From positions 28,681,427 through 28,745,426 of the forward strand of contig NC_092052.1 in NCBI RefSeq assembly GCF_003086295.3: a stretch of 64,000 bases of DNA, written 5' to 3'. The notes below the pieces were generated by a model. It ran no database searches and was not told where the DNA came from. It saw only the letters and a program-made list of their open reading frames with translations. The DNA comes from Arachis hypogaea. Its lineage: Eukaryota; Streptophyta; Magnoliopsida; Fabales; Fabaceae. Below, piece after piece: positions 45,431 to 56,460 of this stretch (within the stretch, counting starts at the first letter, position 1; the number at the start of each line of letters is the position of its first letter). Both the position numbers and the translations under genes were made by a program.

Positions 45431-46957
45431 TGATGCGTGAGTATCTTTCCTATCTTTTCCTAGTGAATTTGCATTTAATTTGTTAATTTTTATCAAGAAT
45501 TAATTATCTTTTAGCCACTATAGATGCTACTTTGAGTCTTGTGCAATTTTATTCATTTTAGGTAGCATTCGGATGGATTTGATGGAGTTTATGCAGAGAA
45601 AGAGAAGAAACCAAGGAGCTGACCAGCGAGGAGCGACGCGTGCGCGTACCTGACGCGTGTGCGTAATTCAGAGCTATCCATGACGACGCGGGTGCGTACC
45701 TGACGCGTACGCGTGAAAAGCGAATTTGCTCAGTGACGCGTGCGCGTACCTGACGCGTACGCGTGACACGCGGAAAAGACCATCGACGCGTACGTGTGAC
45801 TGACACGTACGCATGACATGCGCGACTTGCAGAATTCGTAGAAAACGCTGGGGCGATTTTAGGCCGAGTTTCGACCCAGTTTTCGGCCCAGAAACACAGA
45901 CTAGAGCCAGGGGATAGCAGAGACTCAAGGGAGATTCACACAAGAATGATTATGCCCACTCCAAGTTAGGCGTGGACCCTACGAAGCAAGTGGTCCCCAT
46001 CCATCAATTGAAGACATGATGATTGCTTTAATTAATTCTGATTTAAAACTTTAATTTTTATTTTAAATAGGAAAAGATATTATTTTAGTTTTAGAAGATA
46101 GAGTTTAAATTAATTAGGATTAGATATAAAAGGAAATTCCAACAGGGGGATTCGAGGACAACATTATTCCATTCCAATTCACAATTTACAATCCTTATTT
46201 TCACTCTGAACCATGAGCAACTAAACCTCCACTGTTAAGGTTAGGAGCTCTGTCTATTGTATGGATTGATTTTTATTATTTTTCTATTTTAATTCATGTT
46301 TTGATTTATATTTAAGGATGATTTTCGTTCTTTATTTTATGAATTTGGGTGGAACGGAAATATGACCCTCTTTCTAAATGCGTTCTTGTATAACTTGGAA
46401 AAGCTCTTTACTTGAACAACAACTTGAAAACATATTCTCCTAAATTTATAATTTATCTCGATTTAATAGGATACTTGACATATAATCCTTTTATATTTGG
46501 GTAATTAGGATTTCTGTGGCATATAACTAGAATTGAACTTCACCCCCTAATTGGAATTAATTGACCAAGAAATTGGCTGTTGATGAATTTTAGAGGAGAC
46601 TAGAAAGGTCTAAGGAATTAGGGTCTAGTCATATATAGTTGCCATGAATTAAATCTTACATGATTAAAATAAATTAATAAGAAAAGTTAATCCGGAAAAT
46701 AGATAACTCTGAAACCTTAACTGCTCTCTCAATATTTTATTCCCAACTTATTCACTTGCCTGTCTTCAAACTCTGAATTTACTATTTAATGCTTTTGAAC
46801 TCTCAACACTATTTTCTACTTGTCTAACTAAGCCAATTAATCAACCATTGTTGCTTAGTCCTTCAATCCTCGTGGGATCGACCCTCACTCACCTGAGGTA
46901 TTACTTGGTACGACCCGGTGCACTTGCCGATAGTTTGTGGTTATAAATTCCGCACCA
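45431..46957 (+). repeat. 3' LTR of N2
   Basis: TGATGCGTGAG to CCGCACCA. The CGCG cluster (45632-45835) has extra units compared with the 5' LTR; the rest aligns well. Confidence 0.92.
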
Positions 46958-46962
46958 ACCAT

Positions 46963-47612
46963 CTGGATTTTATCACCAATAACAGTGTTCGGATGGCTCA
47001 CATGGGTGCGGCCTTGTTCCGTACTGTCCAAGAGTCTCCTGTTCACGCTACTAAAGCCTTTATGAAGGATGCCAAGTTTGAATTCAATAGGATTAAGGCT
47101 TTGAAGGATGAACTGGATGCTAAAGTGATCAAGCTGGAACTGGATGTTGAGAAGGAAAAATCCAGGGCTGTTGCTGCGGAAGCTGCTGCAAATCTGGCCG
47201 AGGAGATGGCCAAGAAGTCGAAGGAGAGTTATACCCGTACTTATAGTGAGTTGCTGGAGGTCAGGGAGAGGCTTGACTCGGCCCGTACTGACTATTCTGA
47301 GCTTCAGGGCCATCTTGTGGGCAGCGTGACGGATGCATATGAGAGCCTAAAAGCTCAGGTCCAAGTTCTTGCTCCTGAGCTCGACCTGAATCTTTTTAGT
47401 TTGGATAATACGTTGAAAATGGTAAGATTGTTCCTGCCCCAGATGAAGATGAGAAGGATGGTCCTGCTGTTGAGGTCGGCCACCCTGAGTCCGACCCCGA
47501 TGTCCAGATCTTAAATAGGGAGGATGGGACTGTAAATGCAATTCCGATGAAGATCATTCCTCCCTCAACGACTCAGGGTGCTGCCTCTGAGGAGACCTTG
47601 GATCCCTTGTGA
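46963..47612 (+). pseudogene. Antisense extra ORF of Tat element B, C-terminal part
   Basis: It continues the ORF cut at 30992. A long Lys/Glu/Ala coiled coil (KFEFNRIKALKDELDAKVIK, later EVRERLDSARTDYSELQGHL) is typical of the C-terminal half of these retroelement proteins. Near 47420 the frame must change (AATGGTAAG may be an intron donor or an indel) to reach the acidic tail VPAPDEDEKDGPAVE and the TGA at 47610-47612. Encoded on the strand opposite to pol. Confidence 0.65.
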
Positions 47613-48044
47613 CTTTTTATGTATTCGTTTAGCCTGGTTTGTGGGCTTTTGAACTCTTTTATTTTTTGTAACTTTGTATGGTGTGCTTTCTTTTTTTGAC
47701 ATTTTGGTTGCTTTTCCTAGCAACTTTATTTTGGAAAAACAAAGAATATCTTTGAACTCTTGGGGTCGACCTTCAGGTGACCTTTTGAGCTTTTAATGCT
47801 TTTAGAATAGCCTTGTTTTCTCTGACGTGCTGGCTGTCTTTTTGGGATTTCTGTAGACCTTCTGTAAGGTGTTGAGATTCGGCTGTCAGACCTCTTTTTT
47901 GTCGATGTGATCCTTGGGGCTGACTTGTCTGATGATTTTTTTAGTATTCTCATAGAACACTTTTTAAAACAATTCTGGTAGCTTTGTCGTGAGGTCGTGG
48001 CTTTTTGGGCTGAGCTGTGTCCCTTCTAGCACACACCTTTCATT
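47613..48044. other. 3' flank of the antisense ORF
   Basis: T-rich non-coding sequence that probably holds the antisense transcript's 3' UTR (TTTTGTAAC, TTTATTTTGG). Nothing else recognised. Confidence 0.4.
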
Positions 48045-48385
48045 GGTCCGACTTCTCTTGTCGATCCTTCTCGATTTATTTTTAGTAATCCATTTTTACT
48101 CAGACCTCTTCAGGCCTCTTTCTGTGGATTACCTTTTATAACTTTGTCGCTTTGGTCAATTGGTCCGACTTCTTTATGTTGGTCCGTCCTAAGTTATTTT
48201 TAGCAATCCATTTTTACTCAGACCTCGTCAGGCCTCTTTCTATGGATTACTTTTTATAAATTTTGTCGCTTTGGTCGATTGGTCCGACTTCTTTATATCG
48301 GTTCGTCCTAAGTTATTTTTAGCAATCGATTTTTACTCAGACCTCGTCAGGCCTCTTTCTATGGATTACTTTTTATAACTTCTTG
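48045..48385. repeat. Tandem repeat, about 118-bp unit, nearly 3 copies
   Basis: Units start GGTCCGACTTCT at 48045, 48162 and 48281 and share TTTTTAGCAATC.ATTTTTACTCAGACCTC.TCAGGCCTC. Tandem repeats in this place are common in Tat/Ogre elements. Confidence 0.75.
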
Positions 48386-48419
48386 CATTAATCCGTTTTT
48401 ATCGCTTTTTCATCTTGCC

Positions 48420-48610
48420 GATTTTGTAGAAGTCGGGCGGTGAGTTTGGTTCTCACTTGGCCAACTTTGTCGAAGTCGAGTGGTGAATTTGGTTTTCACC
48501 TTGCTGATCTTTGTCGAAATCGGACGATGAATTCGATTTTCATCGTGATTGGGCGGTGAATGTGGTTTTCACCTTGCCGACCTGTAGCTCTGTAATCGAA
48601 TGATGAATTT
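48420..48610. repeat. Second tandem repeat, about 50-65-bp units
   Basis: Repeats of GTCGAAGTCG.GCGGTGAATTTGGTTTTCACCTTGCCGA with drift. It lies between the 118-bp repeat and the end of the integrase. Confidence 0.6.
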
Positions 48611-48825
48611 TTGCATTCGGATTAATGCGTCTTGGTAGAGAAACTTTGTAGAGAATTTGGAAAATTTTATTCAAATAGAAAATAGGCATATAGGCAAGAA
48701 TATATACATGTGGGTGTTTACCCCTCTAAGTCAGGCAATTTTACAGATCTTGGCTTGGTGCCTCGTTAAAAAACCTTTTCATAAAAAAGAGTGCATCTTG
48801 ACCTAAGATCTTTATTACCTCCTAA

Positions 48826-49862
48826 CTATAATACCTTCTTAGGTTGCAGGCATGCCACGACCTTGGTAGCTCTCGCCCCTCGAGTTCGGACACCTTGTAG
48901 TAGCCTTTTTCCGAGTACCTCGGTAACTTGGTAGAGTCCTTTCCAATTAGCTGCGAGCTTTTCTTCTCCTGGTCGACCTGTTCCGATGTCATTTCAGATT
49001 AAAATGAGATCATTGTGGGAAAAACTTCGCTAGACGACTCTTCGATTGTATCTTGAGGCCATTCGACGTTTTAACGCCTCTTCCCTTTGATTTTGGGAGT
49101 TGGCCTCTTCATTGTAGTTGATCATTCTGGGGGATCCTTCTTCAATTTCTACCGAAATCATTGCCTCCATTCCATAAGCCAATCAGAAAGGTGATTCCTT
49201 TGTTGTGGAGTGTGGAGTTGTCTGATATACCCATAGGACTTGTGGAAGCTCTTCAGCCCAGGCTCTCTTTGCGTCTTGTAATCTCCGTTTTAACCCAGCC
49301 AATATGACTTTGTTAGCTGCTTCTGCTTGTCCATTAGCTTGTGGGTGTTCTACGGATGTAAATTAGTGCTTTATTTTCAAGTCTTCTACCAACTTCCTGA
49401 AGCCTGTGTCCATGAATTGAGTTCCATTGTCTGTGGTAATGGAGTAAGGAACCCTAAACCTTGTAACAATATTCCTGTATAAGAATTTTCGACTTCTTTG
49501 AGCAGTGGCATTAGCTAGGGGCTCTGCCTCAATCTATTTTGTGAAGTAATGTACCCCTACAATGAGGAACTTGACTTGTTCCGATCCTTGGAGAAAGGGT
49601 CCGAGGAGGTCGAGTATCCATTTTGCGAATAGCCAAGGTGATGTTACACTGATGAGCTCCTCTGATGGGGCGATGTGGAAGTTAGCATGGTTTTGACATG
49701 GTGGGCATGTCTTAACGAACTCAATTGCTTCTTTTTGCAGAGTCGGCCAAAAGAATCCTGCCCATAGTACCTTTTTGGAGAGAGCTCGTGCCCCCAGATG
49801 ATTGCCACGCATGCCGCTATGTATTTCTTCCAAAACCTCCTTTGTATTAGAGGTCGGCACAC
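48826..49862 (-). pseudogene. Integrase of Tat element B, broken
   Basis: The N-terminal HHCC zinc finger is visible (HSGMRGNH ... CPPCQNH), then the catalytic core with its first Asp in WILDLLGPF and the second in TTDNGTQF. A TAA falls near 49365, before EHPQANGQAEAANK, which holds the catalytic Glu. A stop at 49534 and another near 49030 also interrupt it. It ends with NLRRYYS, the usual Tat integrase C-terminus. Gypsy order (after RNase H) is kept. Confidence 0.85.
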
Positions 49863-49865
49863 ATT

Positions 49866-52151
49866 TTAATAGGGGGTCAAAATCCCCCTTTTGTATAGGG
49901 TGTTGTTTATGATGGTGTAGTATTGTGCTTCTCGTTTCAGCCTCTTCGCCTCCTTCTTATCTGTGGGGAGTGTCTCTGATTTGAGGTAATTGATTATAGT
50001 GGTCATCCATCCTTGATCCTGACCTGATATGGCTAGGAGCTTTTCTTCCTCCGAGATTGATGGGCTTTGCAGTATTTCCTGGATGAGGCTTCTATTATTG
50101 CCCTCTGGTTTGGTGATGGCTAATTTTGAGAGTGCATCAGCTCGAGCGTTCTGTTTCCGGGGTATATGGCGGACCTCATATTCCCCGAGTTGTTCGAGCT
50201 GTTCCCTGGTTTTGTCCAGGTACTTTTTCATGGTAGGGTCCTTAGCTTGGTAACTCCCTACTATTTGTGAGGTGACTACTTGCGAATCACTGAAGATGAT
50301 AAGCTTTTGAACTCCAACTTCCTTAGCCAGTCTCAAACCATCTAGTAATCCCTCGTATTTGGCCTGGTTGTTTGAAGCAGGGAACTCGAATTTTAGGGAG
50401 AGTTCGATTTGGGTTCCCTGGTCGCTTTCTATTATCACACCTGCACCACTCCCGGTTTTGTTTGAAGAGCCATCTACATAGAGATCTCATTTTGTAGGAG
50501 TTCCTGGGGCGTCAGTATACTCAGCAATAAAATCAGCCAAATACTGTGACTTGATGGCCGTCCGAGCTTCATATTGGAGATCGAACTCAGATAGCTTGAC
50601 TGCCCATTGTAGAATCCTTCCAGCTAAGCCTGTCTTCTGTAGAATGCCTTTTATGGGCTGGTTGGTCCGAAACCTGATGGTGTGTGCTTGAAAATACGGG
50701 CGCAGTCATCGAGAAGTTAGTATGAGAGCGTAGGCGAACTTTTCTATCTTTTGATAGTTCAATTCGGCCCCTTGTAGGGCTTTGCTGATGAAGTAGATGG
50801 ATTTTTGCCCACTTTCGTCTTCTCTGACTAGTGCCGAGGCTATTGCCTGACTTTCCGCTGCGAGGTATAATATGAGTGCTTCTCCTTCCCGTGGCCGAGT
50901 AAGAATGGGTGGTTCTCCTAGGAACTTTTTGAAATCCTGGAAGGCTTGCTCGCACTCTGTGGTCCATTCAAACCTCTTTCCCTTCCTTAGTGTGGCATAA
51001 AAGGGGAGAGATCTTCTGGCCGATTCGGCTAGAAATCTGGACAAGGCTGCCAGTCTTCCGTTGAGTTGTTGTACTTCTTTGACACAGGTCGGACTTTTCA
51101 TGTTGAGTATAGCTCGGAATTTATCCGGGTTCACCTCAATTCCTCGTTGTGTTAGCATAAAACCCAGGAATTTACCGGCTTCTACGGCAAAGGTACACTT
51201 TGCGGGATTAAATCGCATGCCATGCTTTCTGATGGTGTCGAACACTTTGGCGAGGTCAGACAGTAATGATTCCTCACTTTGTGTTTTTACCAACATGTCG
51301 CCCACATATACTTCCATGAGTTTCTCGATATGGTCTGCAAAGACCTTATTCATTAATCTTTGGTAGGTAGCTCCTGCGTTTTTGAGTTTGAATGGCATGA
51401 CGACATAATAGTAATTTGCTTTTGGGGTTAGGAATGAGGTCTTTTCTTGATCAGGTGGGTACATTGGGATTTGATTATATCCCGAATAAGCATCCATGAA
51501 GGAAAGGTACTTGTATCCGGAGGAGGCATCCACTAGAGTGTCTATGCTTGGGAGTGGATAGGGATCTTTTGGACAGACTTTATTGAGGTCGGTGTAATCA
51601 GTGCACATCCGCCATTTCCCATTTGACTTTTTCACCAATACAATGTTGGCTAGCCATAGTGGGTACTTGACTTCTCTTATGAATCCTGCCTCCAGTAGAG
51701 CTTGTACCTGTTCTTCCATAGCTTGGAATCTCTCTGGTCCAAGCTTCCAACGCTTCTATTGTACTGGCCGAGATCCTGGATATACTGCCAGTTTGTGGCA
51801 CATTAGTTTTGGATCTATGCCCAGCATGTCCGCGGCCTTCCATGCAAAGAGGTCGGCATTATCTCTTAGGAACTGTATCAGAGACTCCTTTATGTCTCTT
51901 TTCAAAGTCGCCTCAATATTTGTTGTTTTATCTGGGATATCTTCGATCTGGACTTCCTCGATCTCGCTCTCAGGTTGTGGACAAAGTTCTTCCTGACCTC
52001 GAACTCCTCCGAGTTCGATACTGTTGATTTCTTTTTCTTTGCCTCTAAGGTTCAGACTTTCGTTGTAACAGCGTCGCGCAATTTTCTGGTCTCCTTTTAT
52101 CGTGGCGATCCCTTCTGGCGTTGGAAACTTCATGCATATATGTGGAGTCAA
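49866..52151 (-). pseudogene. RT, RNase H and archaeal-type RNase H of Tat element B
   Basis: The linker (52151-51756) ends in a TAG. RT (51719-50706) has KKSNGKWRMCTDYTDLNKVC and FMDAYSGYNQIPM, but the catalytic box is YVGDM in place of YVDDM. The first RNase H domain follows (FEWTTECEQAFQDFKKFLGE), and past a stop near 50706 it continues to FIAEYTD. A second RNase H of the archaeal type has LYVDGSSN near 50480 and FSDSQVV and ADALSKL in 50438-49866. The double RNase H defines Tat. The missing Asp and the stops mean no activity. Confidence 0.88.
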
Positions 52152-52199
52152 AACTACTGCGGCAAGCTGATTTAGCGTTGTCTGACCTATCAGGGCATT

Positions 52200-52625
52200 C
52201 TAGGCTGAGCTCACGTCGACTACGATGTTGTCTATGTTGAGTGTCCTTGATCGGGTTCCCTTTCTAAAGGTTGTGTGTAGTGAGATATATCCAAGGGGTT
52301 GGATTGGAGTGTCTCCTAGTCCAAACAAGCTATTCGGATATGCTCTGAGCTCTTTTTCTTGTAGGTCGAGTTTGTCGAAGGCGGATTTAAACAAGATATC
52401 TGCCAAGCTTCCTTGGTCCACCAGTGTGCGGTGGAGGTTGGCATTGGCCAATATGATAGTAATGACCATGGGATCATCATGTCCCGGGTCAGCCTGCCGC
52501 ATCTTCTTGGGTAAAAGTAATAGTAGGGAGGTTGGGTGATCCTTCTCCTCCTCCAACGTGATATACTTCTTTAAGGTGCCTTTTGCGAGATGATTTGGAG
52601 ATCCCTCCTCCTGCGAATCCTCCAT
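52200..52625 (-). pseudogene. Aspartic protease of Tat element B
   Basis: Contains LVDQGSLADILFKSAFDKL, the Tat protease active-site text (family form DxGSSADIL), and later LGDTPIQPLGYISL. It is open over 141 codons but separated by a frame change from the gag end and by a stop from the RT linker. A drifted CCHC-like knuckle (YCKYHQIYGHLTNKC) lies upstream at about 52790. Confidence 0.8.
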
Positions 52626-53897
52626 TTATCATCTGAACGTGCCTCTCCGAGGTGCGGGGTGGTCGTTCAGCTCGTCCGACCTCTTCATCCCTTCTTCTTT
52701 TTCTGGGTTCATCCGTTTTGTTGGCTAAGTCTCGATCTAGTCGCCTCTCTCTTACCAATTTTTCTATGACATTCTATAAGTCGAAGCACTTGTTTGTAAG
52801 ATGTCCATAGATTTGGTGGTATTTACAGTATTCCGTCTGATTTCCCCCTTTTTTTTTGCTTTTGATTGGACGAGGTGGTGGAATCTTCTCAGTGTGGCAT
52901 ACTTCTTAGAAAACGTCCACAAGAGACACCCGAAGAGGTGTGTAATTGTGGTATTTTTTAGGCTTTTCTCCGTGTTGATCTTCTTGTTTCTTGGACTCTT
53001 TATTCTTATCCCGGGAGGAGTAGGAGAATCTGGATTTTGAGGTCTCTCCTCACTGAGAATTTTCTTCCATGTTGATATATTTCTCTGCCCGTTCTTGCAC
53101 TTCATTTAAAGATGTTGGGTGTTTCTTTGATATAGAATGACTAAAGGGTCCCTCCCGCAGGCCATTGATGAGACCCATGATGGCTGCTTCTGTTGGTAGG
53201 CTTTGTATGTCCAGGCATGCTTTGTTGAATCTTTTCATGTAAGATCGAAGACTCTCCCGATCTCCTTGTTTGATTCCTAATAGGCTTGGGGCGTGTTTGG
53301 CTTTGTCCTTCTGAATGGAACATCTGGCAAGAAATTTCTTGGCTAAGTCATCAAAACTTGTGATGGATCTGGGAGGCAGACTGTCGAACCACTTAATAGT
53401 TGTCTTTGTTAGGGTTGTCGGGAAGGCTTTGCAACGAATAGCATCCGAGGTATCGGTGAGATACATTCTGCTTCTAAAATTGCTGAGATGATGGCTTGGA
53501 TAAGAGGTACCGTCGTATGGGGTCTTGTCGGGAGCTTTAAAATCCTTCGGAACTTTAGCTTTCATGATTTCTTTGGTGAAGGGATCTTGATCTTTGGGGG
53601 AGTTGTCCTCGTGACCAGGTTGAATGGTTTTGGTTTTTAGGTCGGCTTCGAGTTTTAGGAGCTTGTCCTCTAACTCTCGGCGTCGCCTAGTTTCTCTTCG
53701 GAGGTTTCTTTCGGCTTCTCCTGTTCGAGCTGCTTAAGCCGATCTTGTTGTTCTCGGAGGGCTTCTAAAATTTCTGTATTTGGAGAATGCTTCTCTCCAT
53801 TTTGCTGAGGTGTATCTTTGGGTGTGGTGTCCACGTTCTTATGCGGCATTTTGTTTTCTAAATCAGAGTTGTGATCGTTGTCAATGTCGTCTGCCAT
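52626..53897 (-). pseudogene. Gag of Tat element B
   Basis: Starts at ATG 53897 with a Glu/Gln coiled coil (EALREQQDRLKQLEQEK). A shift near 53690 leads to the Gag core at 53565-53050: KVPKDFKAPDKTPYDGTSYP, KWFDSLPPRSITSFDDLAKK and YMKRFNKACLDIQSL, the standard gypsy Gag helices. The C-terminal part (to about 52626) is in shifted frames and reaches the zinc knuckle. Gag forms the particle; this copy is broken. Confidence 0.82.
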
Positions 53898-53920
53898 GAT
53901 GATGGGATGACTTCCAGGTT

Positions 53921-53937
53921 CCCCGGCAACGGCGCCA
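53921..53937 (-). promoter_or_regulatory. Primer-binding site of Tat element B
   Basis: Minus strand TGGCGCCGTTGCCGGGG next to the 5' LTR. Confidence 0.87.
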
Positions 53938-53938
53938 A

Positions 53939-54445
53939 TGTTTCGAGGGTTACCTGAAACTGTAGGTCGATCTCGGATGAGATCTGCTGTGGTGGCCGGA
54001 GCTGTCGTTTCCGACTTGTTGGATTTGGTGGAGCTGGAGTTGCTGATCCTTCGTCACCGGAGGGTGGTGGTACCTATAAGAGACTCCGATGCTTAAGTTA
54101 GCATGGGTTTTAAGCAGTTTTTTTGTAGAATCAGAGTATGAGTTATACATGGGTGCTCCAGTATATTTATAGTAGTGTAAGCTAACCTTTCTAGATAAGA
54201 TAAGTTAGTTATCTTATCTTTTATCTTTAAGTGAGGTCATCTTATCTTCTGGGGAACCGCCTTTATCTTTCTAGGCTTTAACTGCTTTTAGATTGGGTTG
54301 TGTCCCTTTATTTAGGACTGTTTGGGTCCCTCTGGCGATTTTGGCCGAACTCTTTAAGAAGAGGTCGGGGAATCCAGACCTGAAGAGGTCGGTCGACTTG
54401 TCTTTAATCAGCCCGAGTCGTACAGCTCGACCCAGGGCATGAACA
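53939..54445 (-). repeat. 5' LTR of Tat element B
   Basis: TGTTTCGAGGG to GGGCATGAACA, the partner of 28179-28688, with scattered substitutions. Confidence 0.9.
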
Positions 54446-54450
54446 GTGTC

Positions 54451-56403
54451 CTTGGACAAGAGAAGTTGTGAGATATTCCAAATTCCTCACAAAAGGATTC
54501 AAATAGATTGTTTTCAAATTCAGTTCCATGATCACTTCTTATAGAAGATATCTTTAAATCCTTTTCATTTTGAATTTTCTTGCAAAAAGGTTCAAAGGTC
54601 GAAAAGACTTCATTTTTGTGTGCAAGAAATAAGACCCAACAAAACCTAGTATAGTCATCCACAATCACTAAACCATAATGTTTACCACCTAGGCTTGAGT
54701 TCTTGTTGGACCAAATAAATCAACGTGTAGCAACTCAATTGGTCTTTTAGTAGAGATGTCTTCCTTTGGTTTAAAAGAACTTTTTGTTTGTTTTCCCATT
54801 TGGCAAGCATCACAAGTGATGTCTTTGTCAAACTTTATCAAAGGAAGACCTCTTACTAATTCTTTCTTTACAAGTTTGTTTATTTGAAACATACTTGCAT
54901 GGCCCAATCTTTTGTGCCATAACCATTTTTCAGATTCTTTAGAATGAAGACAAGATACATTTTGATCTTTTAGTTCATCGAGAGTAAGTCCATACATATT
55001 ATTAAAACGCTTGGCAACAAAAAGCACTTTATTTGTCTTTTCATTTATAACACAGCATTCAAGCCTTTTGAAAGTCACTAAATATCCTAAGTCACACAGC
55101 TGACTTATACTCAAAAGATTGTGCTTTAAACCACATACCAAAAATACATCATCAATGAAAGTAGATTGTTCATTTCCTACTTTTCCAACAGCAATTATTT
55201 TACCTTTACCATCATCTCCAAAGGTCACAAAGCCTCCATCATACTTGTTTAGTTTGATGAAGTAAGTTGACCTTCCAGTCATGTGCCTTGAGCATCCACT
55301 ATCCAAGTACCACAAATCCTTTTTGTTCTTGGATGTTAGGCAAATCTCATCAAAATTATTGTTTTCAGCCATGAAACAGTCTTTGTCTTTGCCTTCAGAG
55401 TCTTCTTCCTCATTGGAGTCATTCTCGAGATCCTCCCAAGCTGCCATGAGCACTCTCTTCTTTTCCTTCTTTCCTTGGTCCTCTTTCTTGAGCTTTGGAT
55501 AGTTTAGCTTGAAATGTCCAGCCTCCTTGCAATGATGACACGTCACCTTGCTCAAGTCGATCTTGTGTTCCTTTGAGCTTGAACCCTTGTATTTGCTGTT
55601 GTTTTTCATCATCCTTCTAAATCTCCTAGCAAAAAACAAAAGCTCATCATCTGAAATACCATCAATGGACTCACTTTCTTTGGTTCTATTTTTGACTTGA
55701 GGGCTATTCCCTTTTTCTTTGAGTCTGGATTTGTGTGTGCGGTTTCATAGGCAAGGAGTTTTCCTCTCAGCTCATCATAGGTTATAGGGCTTAGGTTATT
55801 GCTCTCGGTTAGGACAGTGGCGGTGGTTTTCCATTCTTTTGTGAGGCTTCTAAGGAGTTTTCTCACTAGGGTTTGTTCTGAGTAGTTTGTACCCAAAGCA
55901 TCAAGGTTGTTGATTATGATTGAGAATCTCTCAAACGCTTCATCAATGCTTTCTCCATCCTTCATGTTGAACATCTCATACTCTTTTCGCAGTATATCAA
56001 TCCTCGTTTCTTTGACTTGTTTAGTGCCTTCGTGTGTAACCTGAAGTTTTTCCCAGATTTCTTTGGCTGTCTTGCATCTAGACACCTTCCGGTACTCTTC
56101 AAAGCTGATAGCACAATGAAGAAGGTTGATTGCTTTAGCATTCAGCTCCATCTTCTTCTTATCATCTTCATTCCATTCAGCTTTTTCTTTTGGAGTCACC
56201 ACTCCATCAGCACTTGTTTTTGTTGGGATCCTGGGACCGCTCACAACAATCTTCCATATGGTGTAGTCAATGAATTGGATGAAGATCCTTATCCTTTCTT
56301 TCCAGTAGGCATAGTTCTTCCCGTTGAAGAAAGGTGGGCAGTTGTTTGACTAGCCTTCAGTGAGGGTGTAGGCAACTGTGATTGTGCCCAAGTTGTTCGC
56401 CAT
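54451..56403 (-). pseudogene. Sirevirus gag-pol, upstream part: Gag, protease, integrase start
   Basis: ATG at 56403-56401, with an in-frame TAG at 56352-56350. The copia Gag (UBN2 type) follows: INLLHCAISFEEYRKVSRC and MNNLDALG-like helices. After a frame change near 55670 come the zinc knuckle CHHCKEAGHFKLNY (last Cys replaced by Tyr), protease DLWYLDSGCSRHMTG, the GAG-pre-integrase HKRLGHASMFQINKL with CDACQMGKQ, and the integrase core (first Asp in HVDLFGP, second in RSDHGTEF). It stops at SCPRT, where element B inserted, just before the catalytic Glu found at 28159. Confidence 0.9.
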
Positions 56404-56441
56404 TGGACGTTTGCTCCAAGCGGTTAAGCTTGATTCTTGAA

Positions 56442-56458
56442 ACCTGGCTCTCATACCA
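56442..56458 (-). promoter_or_regulatory. Primer-binding site of Sirevirus A
   Basis: Minus strand TTGGTATGAGAGCCAGG; the initiator tRNA-Met form is TGGTATCAGAGCC, so one base differs. Confidence 0.8.
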
Positions 56459-56460
56459 AT

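Larger units (their letters stand above)
30993..46957 (+). mobile_element. Non-autonomous gypsy retrotransposon N2 (same family as N1)
   Basis: LTRs 30993-32443 and 45431-46957, TSD ACCAT (30988-30992 and 46958-46962). The primer site lies right of the left LTR, so the orientation is plus. Without N3 it measures about 8.15 kb, equal to N1. It has the same Gag, protease, integrase-tail-like end and 3' non-coding module. The protein frame has many stops and shifts, more than in N1. Confidence 0.93.
28179..54445 (-). mobile_element. Tat-lineage Ty3/gypsy retrotransposon (element B) with antisense extra ORF
   Basis: LTRs of about 510 bp (28179-28688 and 53939-54445), TSD GTGTC (28174-28178 and 54446-54450). 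The primer site is TGGCGCCGTTGCCGGGG beside the right LTR, so the orientation is minus. It has Gag, protease, RT, RNase H, a second archaeal-type RNase H, and integrase, plus an ORF on the opposite strand between pol and the 3' LTR. The double RNase H and the antisense ORF place it in the Tat (Retand/Ogre) group. Removing N2 leaves about 10.3 kb. Confidence 0.92.
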
